The notes below the pieces were generated by a model. The model worked only from the letters and a program-made list of their open reading frames with translations, searched no databases and had not been told where the DNA came from. Made by a program: the position numbers and the translations under genes. Below are positions 10,560-21,265 of a stretch of 64,000 nucleotides of DNA, piece by piece. Every line of letters starts with the position of its first letter. The stretch's first letter is position 1. The stretch comes from Branchinecta lynchi (taxonomy: Eukaryota; Arthropoda; Branchiopoda; Anostraca; Branchinectidae). The DNA lies in NCBI GenBank assembly GCA_023053575.1, contig JAKZAP010000014.1, positions 21,168,938 through 21,232,937 of the forward strand, read 5' to 3'.

Positions 10560-10655
10560 TAGTTAATTTGTTTCGTGTCTGTGTATTTCGTAAATTTGTA
10601 TTCCTCTCTAGCTTTTAGCTCTTTGGATTAAACTTGATTGATTAATTGATTGAAA
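10560..10655 (+). repeat. LINE-like 3' end
   Basis: T-rich sequence runs into GGATTAAACTTGATTGATTAA-TTGATTG, a 3' tail built of an ATTG-type microsatellite. No coding part is visible upstream. Confidence 0.4.
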
Positions 10656-10864
10656 GATGTAACAGGTGATTGTTAACCTATTGTTTCTCAAGAGCAACTT
10701 GTGACAATTCGGCTTGGATTTTATGAAGGGTGTTATAGCAGCCTAGGGCCCCGCTCCTTTTAGGGCCTCGCGACAATGGATAAAAATAATAATAATTATC
10801 TGACCGTGAAAGGAAATAGTAATCAAGCATTCTTACATTGTTTCGGCTTGAATTACTTCTCTCC

Positions 10865-10945
10865 TAAGTGAGTCTGATCAGGTCCTAATATGCCTGGCAA
10901 GTTTCATCCTCCTTACCATCTTGGAAGTACCCTAACTCGTTATTG
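10865..10945 (-). repeat. Family A fragment
   Basis: GTCCTAATATGCCTGGCAAG and TTTCATCCTCCTTACCATCT are the reverse complement of the A module GATGAAACTTGGCAGGCATA. The rest of the element is missing. Confidence 0.6.
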
Positions 10946-10984
10946 ACGGAAAAGAGGTCAATATATGTCAAGCGCTTAAGACGC

Positions 10985-11062
10985 TGAAAGACAATGGTGG
11001 TCCTCAGATGGGAAGCACGCAACCTTCAGGTTCTGAGACCACTGCTCTATTAGTGAGTTAGG
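10985..11062 (-). repeat. Degenerate tRNA-like SINE head
   Basis: On the minus strand CTAACTCACTAATAGAGCAG resembles box A and a D arm. It is followed by an anticodon-arm-like TGGTCTCAGAACCTGAAGG. The expected box B is eroded, so this is at best a SINE remnant. Confidence 0.35.
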
Positions 11063-11099
11063 GGTACCTATGAGGTTTGGTTTTCTTCATGAGGCCCAG

Positions 11100-12006
11100 T
11101 TTGGGATCCCAAAACGTAAGTGGAGGGATACCTATGACATCGCAAAAATGTCCGTGTGTCTGTGAGTACGATAACTCTCGAAGGGAATGAGATATTTTGA
11201 TGAAACTTGGTCTGAGGATTCACTGGGTCAAGGGTAAGGTCAAATTTGTAGGTGGGCTATGTAGCTCTACATTTAGGGGTGGGGGAGGGGGTTCAAATTA
11301 AGGAACAAACAAAATATTTTTGAACAGCTAATGTGGTAGTCGATTATAGAGTAAGCAGGCGTGCTGAGTACGATAGTGAAAACCATTTTCTCGCCGGACA
11401 AGCAGTTTATCCGGTTCCGGCGAAAATCGGAAAGTTGGTTGAAACTAAAAGTTTCATTTGAAGTTAATTAAATGTTTCATTTAGTGGTAAAAAGACACGC
11501 TGAATACGATGGTGAAAAATATTTTCTTGCCCGACAACTAGTTCACCCGGAATCCGGCCAAAACCGGAAAATTTGTTAAAAGCAAAAGTTAGATTAGATG
11601 ACAGATTAAGGGGTAAGAAGAGAGGCTGAGTCTGTATATGACAATCATTTTTTTACCCGGACATATAATTAGTCCGGAATTCGGTTGTAACCGGAATATT
11701 TTGTTAAGTCAAACTTTTATTCAAAATTGATTAGATGTTCTTTATAGGGATATATAAGGAGATATGCTGGATTTGTTTCTGAATTTCCTTTTTTTTCCGT
11801 ACATAGTTCGCTCGAATTCGGTCGAAACTGGAAACTTTGCAGAAGTAAGGCAGGAGGTCTCGGTGAGTATTGTCAAAATGGATATGGCTTATACAGGTAT
11901 ATCTGAACATGGTTTTCTCTGATCATTAGCCTGGCGAAGACAAGACCCGACTGTCTGAATCAAATATTAGATTTTTGGGATCCCATCGACACCTTTGGCC
12001 TTGTTC
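11100..12006 (+). mobile_element. Family C element, complete
   Basis: Begins TTTGGGATCCCAAAACGTAA and ends TTTTTGGGATCCCATCG followed by ACACCTTTGGCCTTGTTC. After the 5' end comes ATAACTCTCGAAGGGAATGA, GATATTTTGATGAAACTTGG, a G-rich purine stretch, then tandem units of about 120-140 bp containing ATGCTGAA, CGCCGGACAAG and CCGGAATCCGGCCAAAACCG. It has no coding capacity. Confidence 0.8.
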
Positions 12007-12009
12007 TTC

Positions 12010-12650
12010 GAGGCTCTGACATTGGAGTCCTAGGTTTCGTTCCAGGAGTTTAACAATCGTCAACTTTATATCGGGGTCGGGGTAACTACAGCTTTAACGA
12101 TTGCTAACTTTTTGCAATTTTTCAGCTGTTAACTTAACGATGATCACCAACCATCGTTACAAAATAGTTTACAATCGTCAAGTATTGGAAAGGAATTCGT
12201 AAGTGGGCGGAACTTAGATTTCGGAAGTAAAGTTGTGGAACGCAAAAAGTTTACACATTTTTAACAGTCGTGAAGTTCTGGAATGCGACCCTAGACTTCT
12301 AAGTTCAACTCAGAAATTTATTTCTGGTTTATTTTTCATGGTTAAAGTCCCTATATAACATTCCATATTACGTATAATTTTGGGGATTAAGAGATCATTC
12401 GTGAGGAGTGTGGGGCCAAATTTCAGCTGTCTATGAGCATCCACAGAGTGTGAAAATACCCTGCATTGTGACACATTAGGATCGAAGTATGGTTAAACAT
12501 TCAGCTCTGTTTTCTAAGCTCCAAGAAACTGATACATTGGCATTTAGTTTTTTTTTTTTTTTTAACCAGTAGACACTTTTGTAATTTAACTAATTTTTAT
12601 ATTACTTAAAATAAAAATCACATTTCGTACTTTTTATGGTTGCTCCTCCA
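12010..12650. other. Intronic, unassigned
   Basis: No element, exon or RNA gene recognised. There is a T tract at 12547-12563. Confidence 0.35.
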
Positions 12651-12652
12651 TC

Positions 12653-13563
12653 CCTCAGTGACGTTAATTTTAATCCATCGACGTCAGTTAACTTTTGAAA
12701 ATACACCCATGTTGCATTTACTATTCCCCCCCCCCTAAGATGTCCGCTTTAATTTTATTGTTTATTGTTTGTGTCCTTCAAACCTCAGACTATCGCAGTC
12801 ACACATAAAAATTGTACTTCTCAACTAAACTACCATCCCTCAGTGACGTTAATTTTAATCTTGACATCACTTAACTTTTTTAAATAAACCAATACTGCAT
12901 ATACTATTCTTCTCCCTAAGACGTCCGCTTTAATTTTATTGTTTATTTTGTGTGTGTCCTTCAGACCTCAGACCATCGCTGTCACACATACAAATTCTAC
13001 TCCTCAACCGAACTACCATTCCTCGGTGACGTTAATTTTAATCCATCGACGTCACTTAACTTTTGAAAATAACCTATATTACATTTACTATTCTTCCCCC
13101 TAAGACGTCCGCTTTATTTTTATTGTTTATTTGTCGGGTCCTTCAAACCTCAGACCATTGCAGTCACGCATACAAATTCTACTCCTCAACCGAACTACCA
13201 TTCCTCAGTGACACTAATTCTAATCCATCGACGTCACTTAACTCTTGAAAATAACCCATATTGCATTTACTATTCTTCCCCCTAAGACGTCCGCTTTAAT
13301 TTTATTGTTTATTTTCTGTGTGTCCTTCAGACCTCAAACCATCGCTGTCACACATACAAATTCTACTCCTCAACCGAACTACATTCCTCAGTGACGTTAA
13401 TTTTAATCCATCGACGTCACTTAACTTTTGAAAATAACCCATATTGCATTTACTATTCTTCCCCCTAAGACGTCCGCTTTAATTTTATTGTGTATTTGTT
13501 GGGTCCTTCAAACCTCAGACCATTGCAGTCACGCATACAAATTCTACTCCACAACCAAACTAC
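12653..13563 (+). repeat. Family H satellite, five copies of a unit of about 183 bp
   Basis: CCTCAGTGACGTTAATTTTA recurs at about 12655, 12838, 13021, 13201 and 13386. Each unit continues ATCCATCGACGTCACTTAAC, CCCCCTAAGACGTCCGCTTT and CCTTCAAACCTCAGACCAT. Unit 2 is the most divergent; units 3 to 5 are close to each other. Short open frames across it are artefacts of the repeat. Confidence 0.9.
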
Positions 13564-13841
13564 TGTAAATTAGAAAAAAGAAAAACGAGAAAGATTTGTC
13601 CATACATATAAGGGGACGAAACAAAACAAAGGGAATAATATATATTTCCGACTATAAATAACCACAAAAACATTTATAGTTCCACAGAATATTTAATTTG
13701 TACTCTGCGAATCGAATGATCCACGATGTCCCCTCAAAATTTATCACTATCCACATGCTTCAAAAACAAGAAACTACTGGAAAGATTGGGAAAGAAACAC
13801 AAAAATGGCATTTATAAATAGTAAAAAAAAAGCAAAAAAAT

Positions 13842-13885
13842 GCTCCTCAGCCGGGATTAAAACCCACGGTCCTTCGCTTACTTAT
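13842..13885 (-). repeat. tRNA 3'-half fragment
   Basis: On the minus strand, GTGGGTTTTAATCCCGGCTG followed by AGGAGCA matches the T arm and acceptor end of the tRNA-like gene at 45096-45168. The 5' half is missing. It is followed by T-rich sequence, as in a tRNA-derived SINE. Confidence 0.55.
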
Positions 13886-14404
13886 TTTAAATTAAATTCA
13901 AAAATTTGTTTCTGTTGTTTTTTTCTGTCAGCCTGTGTATAAGCCGCCATCTCTGTAATATCCGTTTCATTGGCAGCGATTTGCTCATTTACGGAGAGCT
14001 TTAAGATACTCTTGTCGTCGTTTTCTGAATATTTGATATGAAGGATCCCACCCTATTTATGCAGGAACGTGCTTAGTTCTTTAATCTTTGGTTTGGGTGT
14101 TGAGGGAAAGGTTCAACTGCGTAATTAAGTGTATCCTCTTGAGTCGGAACTTGCTGTCGTACCTTGCCGAAGAGCTTTTTGCTCGCTTGAAACCACCGGG
14201 TTTTATGCGTCTGCCTGTCTTTCTGGTTTCTTGACTGCTTGGCTGGGTCTGGGTCCTGCCGAAGTTGCTGGGTGTTCGCTCTTTTTGCTGCTAGTTAAAA
14301 CCAGGCTTTGCCTTCCAGATTTTTCTTCCGGATTGCAGATATCCGTTTTCGTCGACACACTACACGAGAGAAGGGAAACGCGCATTAACGAGAAAGAAAA
14401 AATG

Positions 14405-14480
14405 ACACTGAATGAATGAATGAATGAATGATTTATGACGCACTGCCCAAGGGCGCAAGTGCAGTAAAAAGGACAAAGAA
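14405..14480 (-). repeat. LINE/SINE 3' end with ATTC tail
   Basis: The minus strand gives GCGCCCTTGGGCAGTGCGTC (hairpin), then ATAAATCATTCATTCATTCA. Same architecture as 3340-3420. Confidence 0.55.
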
Positions 14481-14795
14481 AAATAAAATAATCACAAAAA
14501 AATATTTTCACTAATTTAGAATCACATTGATGGGATCGTGGACAGGTAAGTTTCCAATTGGAGAACACAAATTAGAGGGGAGTCAACAATGGGTCGGAAA
14601 TCAATCAATGGCGGATCAGGTAGCGGTTCCGCGTGCGCCGTGGTAGATAGAGAAGAAATCTCAGATATCTGAAGTATGTCGAGCGCATGCGTCGAAGGTC
14701 CTTTCTTCTGAGTATAGAATGCAATCCATCCAGGAATATACGGTGCGCAAAAGGCAGTATATAATTTCCCAAGCCCAGGTCTGAGCTTTCAGTAA

Positions 14796-15439
14796 AGCTA
14801 CGTTTACACGAAGGGTATTTACCGGTACTCCGCGGGTATTTTCCCCCATGACAGCAACAAATCCCCGGGTATTTTGGACTTCATTTTTGCGAACTTTTTA
14901 CCCGGGGGTTTGTTTCTCGAAGGGTATTCTTTGACGTCAGCAACAACAAAGCTGGATTTTCGAGCAATAAGTTTGATAATGTCCACACAAGGAGTGATCC
15001 AAATGGACACATGCTGGTGTCCACTGTAGAGAGAGCTTGGTCCGACTGGGCTCAAAAACCAGCCTATTCGACAAACAACTGAAAATCCCTAGGGGACGTG
15101 AGATTTGATGGGCTTTCTGGCAGCTTAGGAATAATGAGCAGACTGCACTTACGGGTCAATTAAGGTTCCTGTAACATTATTACACACGCAGTTTTGCTCT
15201 AATTGATCTCCTGAATTTAAAACGACAACATACAGAATTAGTTGTATCTTTTTCTTTTTCTACTTTTGCAACCCCAAAAGCCAGGTAATGAGCGAAGTGT
15301 GACAAAGCTCTGAGCTTTGTAACCTTGGAATCTATTGCCATATGACAGTATTCTCCCTCGAAAAATACTCATTGTACGGTGTGAACATTTTCCCCTCTCG
15401 TCTCCGGGAAAAAAAAAATACCGCCGTGTAAATGAACCT
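14796..15439. mobile_element. Harbinger-like MITE
   Basis: Left end AGCTACGTTTACACG, right end CGTGTAAATGAACCT (reverse complement AGGTTCATTTACACG), flanked by TAA on both sides (14793-14795, 15440-15442). A 3-bp TWA duplication and 'GTTCA-TTACACG' ends are typical of PIF/Harbinger MITEs. The inside carries repeated GGGTATTTT and CCCGGG segments and no gene. Confidence 0.65.
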
Positions 15440-15769
15440 TAACAGAGTAAATACTTCGGATAAAAAAAGAAAAAATTGAGACTAATCGGGCCTAAAAATT
15501 TTCTTCCCAGATGGAAAGTCAAAAAATAGTCGAGGGCAGAAACGTGGAGGTCATGGGCAATGGAAGGTGCATTTTAGAAGGGTCTTGAGCAACGGGTTTT
15601 TGCAAAAGGGTCAGAGGGCAAATTTTGTTCAATTGCGCGGCAATTCCTATAACGTCAAGGAACTTCCCGGATTCTCAGCCGGGAAGTGCGATGAGCGTAA
15701 GTGAGTCCCTGGGACAAATAAAAACACCGGGACTCCTCGAGTCAATCTGGAAGGTGAAGCCAGGCTAAC

Positions 15770-16686
15770 AAGAGCAAAGGTTTCGATGGGATCCCAAAAA
15801 TTTAGTATTTGATCCAAACAGTTAAATATTCTTATTTTTAAAATTAAAAAACAGATCAATGCTGATAGTGGGGGTTGAAGCACCTTCGAAACTTAAAGAT
15901 ATAATCGGTTCTTTTACATTTTGAAAAGACAGTACAACAACTGGTAGATCTGAGAAAACCTAAGTTCAGATATGGATTCAGCATTTGTGTCTACCCTTCC
16001 AAGTCCTATCTATTTTGACGTAACCGACCGAAACTTCCTGCCTTACTTCTTCCAATTTTCTGGTTTCGGCGGAATTCCAGAACTACTTCCGGAACTACTC
16101 CGGTGACAAAATAAAGTTCAAAAACTAATTCAGCGTATATCCTTACCTATTACATATCCAGCACCTTATCAACTTGATGTAAGATTTAACTAATAACAAT
16201 TTTTTCAGTTTTAGCCGGATTCTGGACGAACTATTTGTCCGGGTAATAAAAGATTATCATATATGGATTCAGCGTCTCTTCTTACACCTAAATCGAACGT
16301 CTTATCAACTATAAATACAACTTTTGCTTTTAAATTTGTTTCCAATTTTGGCCGGATTCCGGGCGAACTACTTGTCCGGCGAGAAAATGATTTACATATT
16401 GGTGTTCAGAATGTCTTCTTATCCCTTAATCGACTATCTCATTAGCTGTTTAAAAATATTTGGTTTTCCCCTTAATTTGAACCCCCTACCCCACCCCTAA
16501 ATGTAGGACTACATAGCTCATCTACGAAATCGACCTTTTCCTTGACCCAAAGATCCTCACATCAAGTTTCATCAAAATATCTCATTCCCTTCGAGAGTAT
16601 CGTGCTCGCAGACAGACAGACGACGGACAACTTTTCCGATGTCACAGGTAGGCTATCCCTCCACTTACGTTTTGGGATCCCAAAAA
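15770..16686 (-). mobile_element. Family C element, complete, inverted
   Basis: The + strand reads from GCAAAGGTTTCGATGGGATC (3' end of the element) to ACGTTTTGGGATCCCAAAAA (5' end). It has the same internal order as 11100-12006: TGCTGAATCC-type tandem units, purine stretch, GATGAAACTTG module and a short GTCTGTC run. Confidence 0.8.
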
Positions 16687-16857
16687 GTTATTTAATGTTT
16701 AGTTGAAAATACAGCTTATTTTTACCTCTGATACTTGAAGACACTGACTTATTTTGAATCATCTAAGGGATTTTTTATTTTTCACCCCAGGGCTCGAGTA
16801 AAAACTTTCAGAATGTGCGCTGCTAGCATGAAAACCCAAAATTCATCCAGGCGCGGA

Positions 16858-17165
16858 GAATACTCTTGATGACTATCTCTCCTTGCCGATGCAAAATATC
16901 CGGAATCTCCGGGTGCCTAGCGGAAGAAGGGCAGAAGCGGGGTCACATCTGCTTCCAAAGGATCGGATCAAAGGATCGGTCCGGACTTGAAGTGGGACAT
17001 CTGAGACACGAGGTCGCTCCAAATATAAAGTTTCGTTAAGATCCGATCACCCGTTCCAAAGTTATAGTTACCTCAAGTTTCCGGATTTCCCCCTCCTTCC
17101 ACTCCCACCACGGTGGTTGGATTGGGGAAGTGACTATTTCCAAGTTAGTTTGGTCAGGTCCCGGA
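16858..17165 (-). repeat. Family Q fragment joined to a family A element (left part)
   Basis: 16858-16960 repeats the Q segment seen at 6090 (ACTCTTGATGACTATCT). From about 16965 the sequence is family A in reverse (ACCTCAAGTTTCCGGATTTC, GTGACTATTTCCAAGTTAGT). It is interrupted at 17166 by a hAT-like element and resumes at 20402. Confidence 0.6.
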
Positions 17166-20100
17166 CAGTGTTGCCACCCGACTACAATTAAGTTTACTGG
17201 AGTCCTGAGATGTTTTTGTATTAGATTCTAATAAACTTTACCGACTCGAAAAAAAATATCGCGGCCACGTGCATTGACTTAAGGAACTCATACTTACATT
17301 TCAACAAAGAAAGAAATACATCGAAAGACAGGCACTGATTCTGAGTCATCCATCTGATCCGCAAAGAAAGCATCCAAAATATATGCGACCACGTACTTGT
17401 GCATACAGAGAAGAACCGTAACAAATGGAGGCCGCGCCCCCTCATAATATTGTCTGCCAATCGGTAAAGAATATGAATCGGCGTTGCAATTTTTATGGCA
17501 CTTGAGCTTACTCAAGTGCCATATAGCGATTGTAATTTCTGTCCGTCAGTCGGTCTGTCGGTCTGTCGGTCTGTCGGTCCCGGTTTTGCTAGTTCGGGCA
17601 CTTCCAGATAAGCTAGGGCGATGAAACTTGGCAGGCATATCAGGAACTGGACCAGATTAAATTAGAAATACTCGCTTCCCCGATCCGACCATCTGGAGGG
17701 GAGTGGAGGGAGGGGGAATCTGGAAAAATGAGGAAAAATGAGATATTTTTAGCTTACGAACGGGTTATCGGATCTTAATGAAACTTGATATATGGAAGGA
17801 ACTCGTGTCTCAGACCCTCCATTTTAAATCCAAACCGGATCCGGTGACATTGGGGGGAGTTGGAGGGGGAAACCGGAAATCTTGAAAAACACTTAGAGTG
17901 GAGGGATCCGGATGAAACTTGGTGGAAAGTACAAGCACAAGTCCTAGATACATGGCTGATATAACCGGAACGGGTCCGCTCACTTTGGGGGAGTTGGGGG
18001 GGGGGGAGAAGTCCGAATTTGTAGTGATCCCGCGAGTTCCGTGCTTCCTGATGTGCTGAGACGATGGAAATTGACAGGCATCTCTGGGATCCGACCAGAT
18101 TAAATAGGAAATCGTCAATTCCCCCGATTCGACCATCTGGGGGGGGGGGGGCGGAGTGGAGGGAGGGGGAAGCCAAAATTTGAGGTATTTTTATCTTGCA
18201 AACGAGTCATCGGATCTTGATGAAATTTTATATTTAGGATGACCTCGTGTCTAAGACGTCCCACTATAAATCCGGACCGGGTCCGATGACACTGGGGGGA
18301 GTTGGAGGAGGGAACCGGAAATCTTGAGAAACGCTGAGAGTGGAGGGATCGGGATGAAACTTGGTGGGAAGAACAAGCACAAGTCTTAGATACGTCACTG
18401 ATATAAGCGGACCAGATCTAGGCACTCTGGGGGAGTTGGGGGGTGGGTCCGGATTTCTGGCGATCCCGCGAGTTCGGCATACTTCCTGATGTGCTAGGGC
18501 GATGAAACTTGGCAGGTATGTCAGGGACCCGAACAGGTTCACTTGAGAACAGCCGTTTCCCCAATCCGACCATACTGGGGGGAGTGGATGGATGGGGAGT
18601 CCGGAATCTAGTGGCGTGTATAACTTTTCAACGGGTGATCGGATCTTGATGAAATTTTATATTTAGGATGACCTAGTGTCTCAGACATCTCACTTTAAAT
18701 CCGGGCGGATCCGATGACACTGGGGGGAGTTGGAGGAGGGAACCGGAAATTTTGAGAAACGCTTAGAGTGGAGGGATCGGGATGAAACTTGGTGGGAAAA
18801 ACAAGCACAAGTCCTAGACACGTCATTGACATAACCGGACCGGATCAGGGCACTGTGGGGGAGTTGGGTTCGGGGTCCGGATTTCTAGCGATCCCGCGAG
18901 TTCGGCATACTTCCTGGTGTCCTAGGGCGATGAAACTTGGCAGGTATGTCAGGGATCCGAACATATTGACTTGAGAACAGCCGTTTCCCCGACCCGACCA
19001 TCGTGGGGGGAGTGGGTGGATGGGGAGTCCGGAATCTAGTGGCGTGCATAACTTTTGAACGGGTGATCGGATTTGAATGAAACTTGTCTGGTGAGCTATC
19101 GCCTCGGACGTTCAGTGTCACGTCCGGCTCGGGTCCGATACCTGTGGGGATGGAGGGGGGGGGGAACTCGAGAAACTCTAAAAGCAGAGGGATTGGGATG
19201 AAACTTAATGGATGGAACAAGCATTAGGCCTAGATGAAGTTGAAGGAGCCAGATGGTTTCGGGGCTCTGTGGGGGGAGTTGGAGGGGTTTCCTGGAATTC
19301 CGGTAGTCGTGAGTTAGAATAGTTCCAGATGTAAAACGACAACGAAACTTTGCAGGCATATTAGCGACCCGAATTATCTTGACTTAAGAACCTGACACAA
19401 CATACCCCCGGAAACTTCCGTTCCTAGATCCGAGCATTTTTTGGGGAGCACGAGAAGAGAAATATGGAAATTGACTTCTATAAATTGCAAACGAGTGGTC
19501 TGATTCGAGTGAAACTTTATGGGTGATACGAATCGATGGCCTCGACATGTAAAACATGCGTTCGAACCATATGCGACCACGATTAGGGGAATTGGGGGTG
19601 GGGGGACTTTTGACATGCACAAAAACCAAACGGATGGACCGAATGAGATGCAAATTCGACAGTGCCGAGTTTATGCGGCCTAGATTTGTTATTTGGCGTC
19701 CGGGCCGAATTCCGCCAAGGTAGGGGGGGGGGGGTTACTGGAAACTTGCAGATAGGCTAAGCTCCAATTTCAGTAAAACTTCATGGACAGGAACAGGGAA
19801 TTAAGAGACTGGGCCCGAACCGGCTCCGACAACGTTGGTGGGAGGGGGGGGGGGGTACCGGAACTTTCCAAAAATGCTCAGATTCGAGTGAAACTTGATA
19901 GATGGTATAAAAGAAGATGCTTTAGGTGGTCGATTTTTTATATTCCGAACCAGATTCGGCCACGGTAGGTCGAGATAGAGTGGGTACCGGAAATCGTGTA
20001 GCACGTCTAGGGATCAAACAAATGGATTTATTGGGATGAAAGTTTGAACAGTCATGTGCATTTGCTACATACAATCGAGACGATGCCGGAACTGCTCAGA

Positions 20101-20401
20101 AATGAGTGAAACTAATTATCCTATTTCTATTTCCGAACCGCATTTTTGGATGGCGGGTGTATTTTGTGACGTTCTCATCTACTTTCTTGTACAGCCTACT
20201 CGTACAAGTGCCATATGAGCTCGTAGCTCTTGTTCTACCCCCTAACCCCCCCCCCTCGATACGGCCTTGGTTAGACCATATTTTTTACTAGAAATTAGGA
20301 TTTTTACTAGAGTATAATGAACTTTACAAGATCCTCTATATTTACTAGATTCAGTTTTTTTTTACCCGATCCAGTAAATTTTACTGCCGGTGGCAACACT
20401 G
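17166..20401. mobile_element. hAT-like element (family L) carrying a nested family A element
   Basis: The ends are CAGTGTTGCCACC and GGTGGCAACACTG. Flanks GTCCCGGA (17158-17165) and GTTCCTGA (20402-20409) are a degraded 8-bp target duplication. The outer sequence on both sides is one family A element in reverse orientation. The L-specific AT-rich TAGTAAA sequence is visible at 17185-17235 and 20270-20390. Between them lies a second, forward family A element, giving A inside L inside A. Confidence 0.75.
17494..20234 (+). mobile_element. Family A element, long copy with hierarchical tandem repeats
   Basis: The left end is a perfect hairpin: TATGGCACTTGAG, loop CTTA, CTCAAGTGCCATA (17494-17523). 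It is followed by repeated GTCTGTCG. The right end is AAGTGCCATATGAGCTCGTA-GCTCTTGTT. Inside, a unit of about 430 bp recurs around 17612, 18054, 18490, 18922 and 19334. Each unit is itself about three related 145-bp modules of the form GATGAAACTTGG ... GACCGGATCCG ... GGGGGAGTTGGAGGGGG-CCGGAA. Numerous open frames on the minus strand come from the C-rich strand of these modules. Confidence 0.8.
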
Positions 20402-20527
20402 GTTCCTGATATGCCTTCCAACTTTCATCGTCCTAGCACTTCTGGAAGTACTCCAACTCGAGAACAGTGGACCGACAGACCGACCGAAAAGTGATCGGTA
20501 TATGGCACTTGGGCGAAAGTGCCATAA
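20402..20527 (-). repeat. Family A element, right part of the outer copy
   Basis: Continues the element broken at 17165: CTGATATGCCTTCCAACTTT, GACCGACCGAAAAGTGATCG, then terminal hairpin TATGGCACTT GGGCGA AAGTGCCATA (20501-20526). The hairpin is the same terminus as that at 17494. Confidence 0.75.
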
Positions 20528-20587
20528 AGGCATTCATTGTTTGAAATGATTACTGTTGATGTCTTGGAAGTTTCAATAAGATCACCG

Positions 20588-20680
20588 CAGAGGAATGAAT
20601 GAATGAATTTATTACATGCAGCCTAGTAATAAGGCATTTGCACAGTACATACAAAAAAAGGTAAATGAGCGCTTGACAAG
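20588..20680 (-). repeat. LINE/SINE 3' end with ATTC tail
   Basis: GAATGAATGAATGAATTTAT on the + strand, followed by GCCTAGTAATAAGGC, a hairpin. Minus-strand architecture as at 14405-14480. Confidence 0.5.
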
Positions 20681-21265
20681 AAATACACAACGCGTGGGAA
20701 CTTGGCAACTTTAAGTTTCCCAGGGTTTTTTTTATCTGGCGGTTACGAACTCTCGAGAGAGGGGGGGGGGGGTTAAGAATCTAAAGAGCTTCGCAAATCG
20801 CGTAGGCCTTTGATCATTTTTCAGCTGTCTGGTATAGGTTTGCATAATCTCCGAAAATATTCGGTTCCAACCAGAGTTGAATTGATGATGCTCCGACTGT
20901 TCTGACACGAAAAGTCATGTATCATAGGCACATGAAACGTCTTTGGTTTAGTCGCAATACCCTGTTATTAGCTACGCATAGCAAGCATCATAATTATCAT
21001 CTTGAAGCATGCAAGCGTCTTTGGTCATGCCTAGACTGCAATTTCTCTGTCGGCTATCAACTAGGATTTGTCATGACAGGGACCCTAAGCCTACAGGACT
21101 GGACGTCACTTTCTGAATTTTTAATCGATTTCTTCCTAGAGCGGATCCGCTGAACATTGTTTTTTTCCGTTCCAGAGTAGTACATTTGGGACACTATCAA
21201 GTCTGTAGGACCGATTTTGTTCATATAGATAAGCACATCGACTGGATACCCCTTCACCTCATTCT
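20680..21265. other. Intronic, unassigned
   Basis: No recognised element. An open frame at 20917-21153 (+) has no family resemblance that I can see and no start context worth defending. Confidence 0.3.

Noticed and set aside
12653..13563. CRISPR-like array
   Set aside because: The units are about 183 bp with gradual divergence throughout and no unique spacers. This is a eukaryotic satellite.
14129..14419. 96-codon open frame with hydrophobic segment
   Set aside because: It ends in translated AATG microsatellite (LINE tail) and has no recognisable domain or splice partner.
17775..20004. Chain of minus-strand open frames rich in Pro (PPPTPP) and Ser
   Set aside because: They are translations of the C-rich strand of family A modules. 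The same peptides appear at 7732-8061 and 28347-28950 wherever the repeat occurs.
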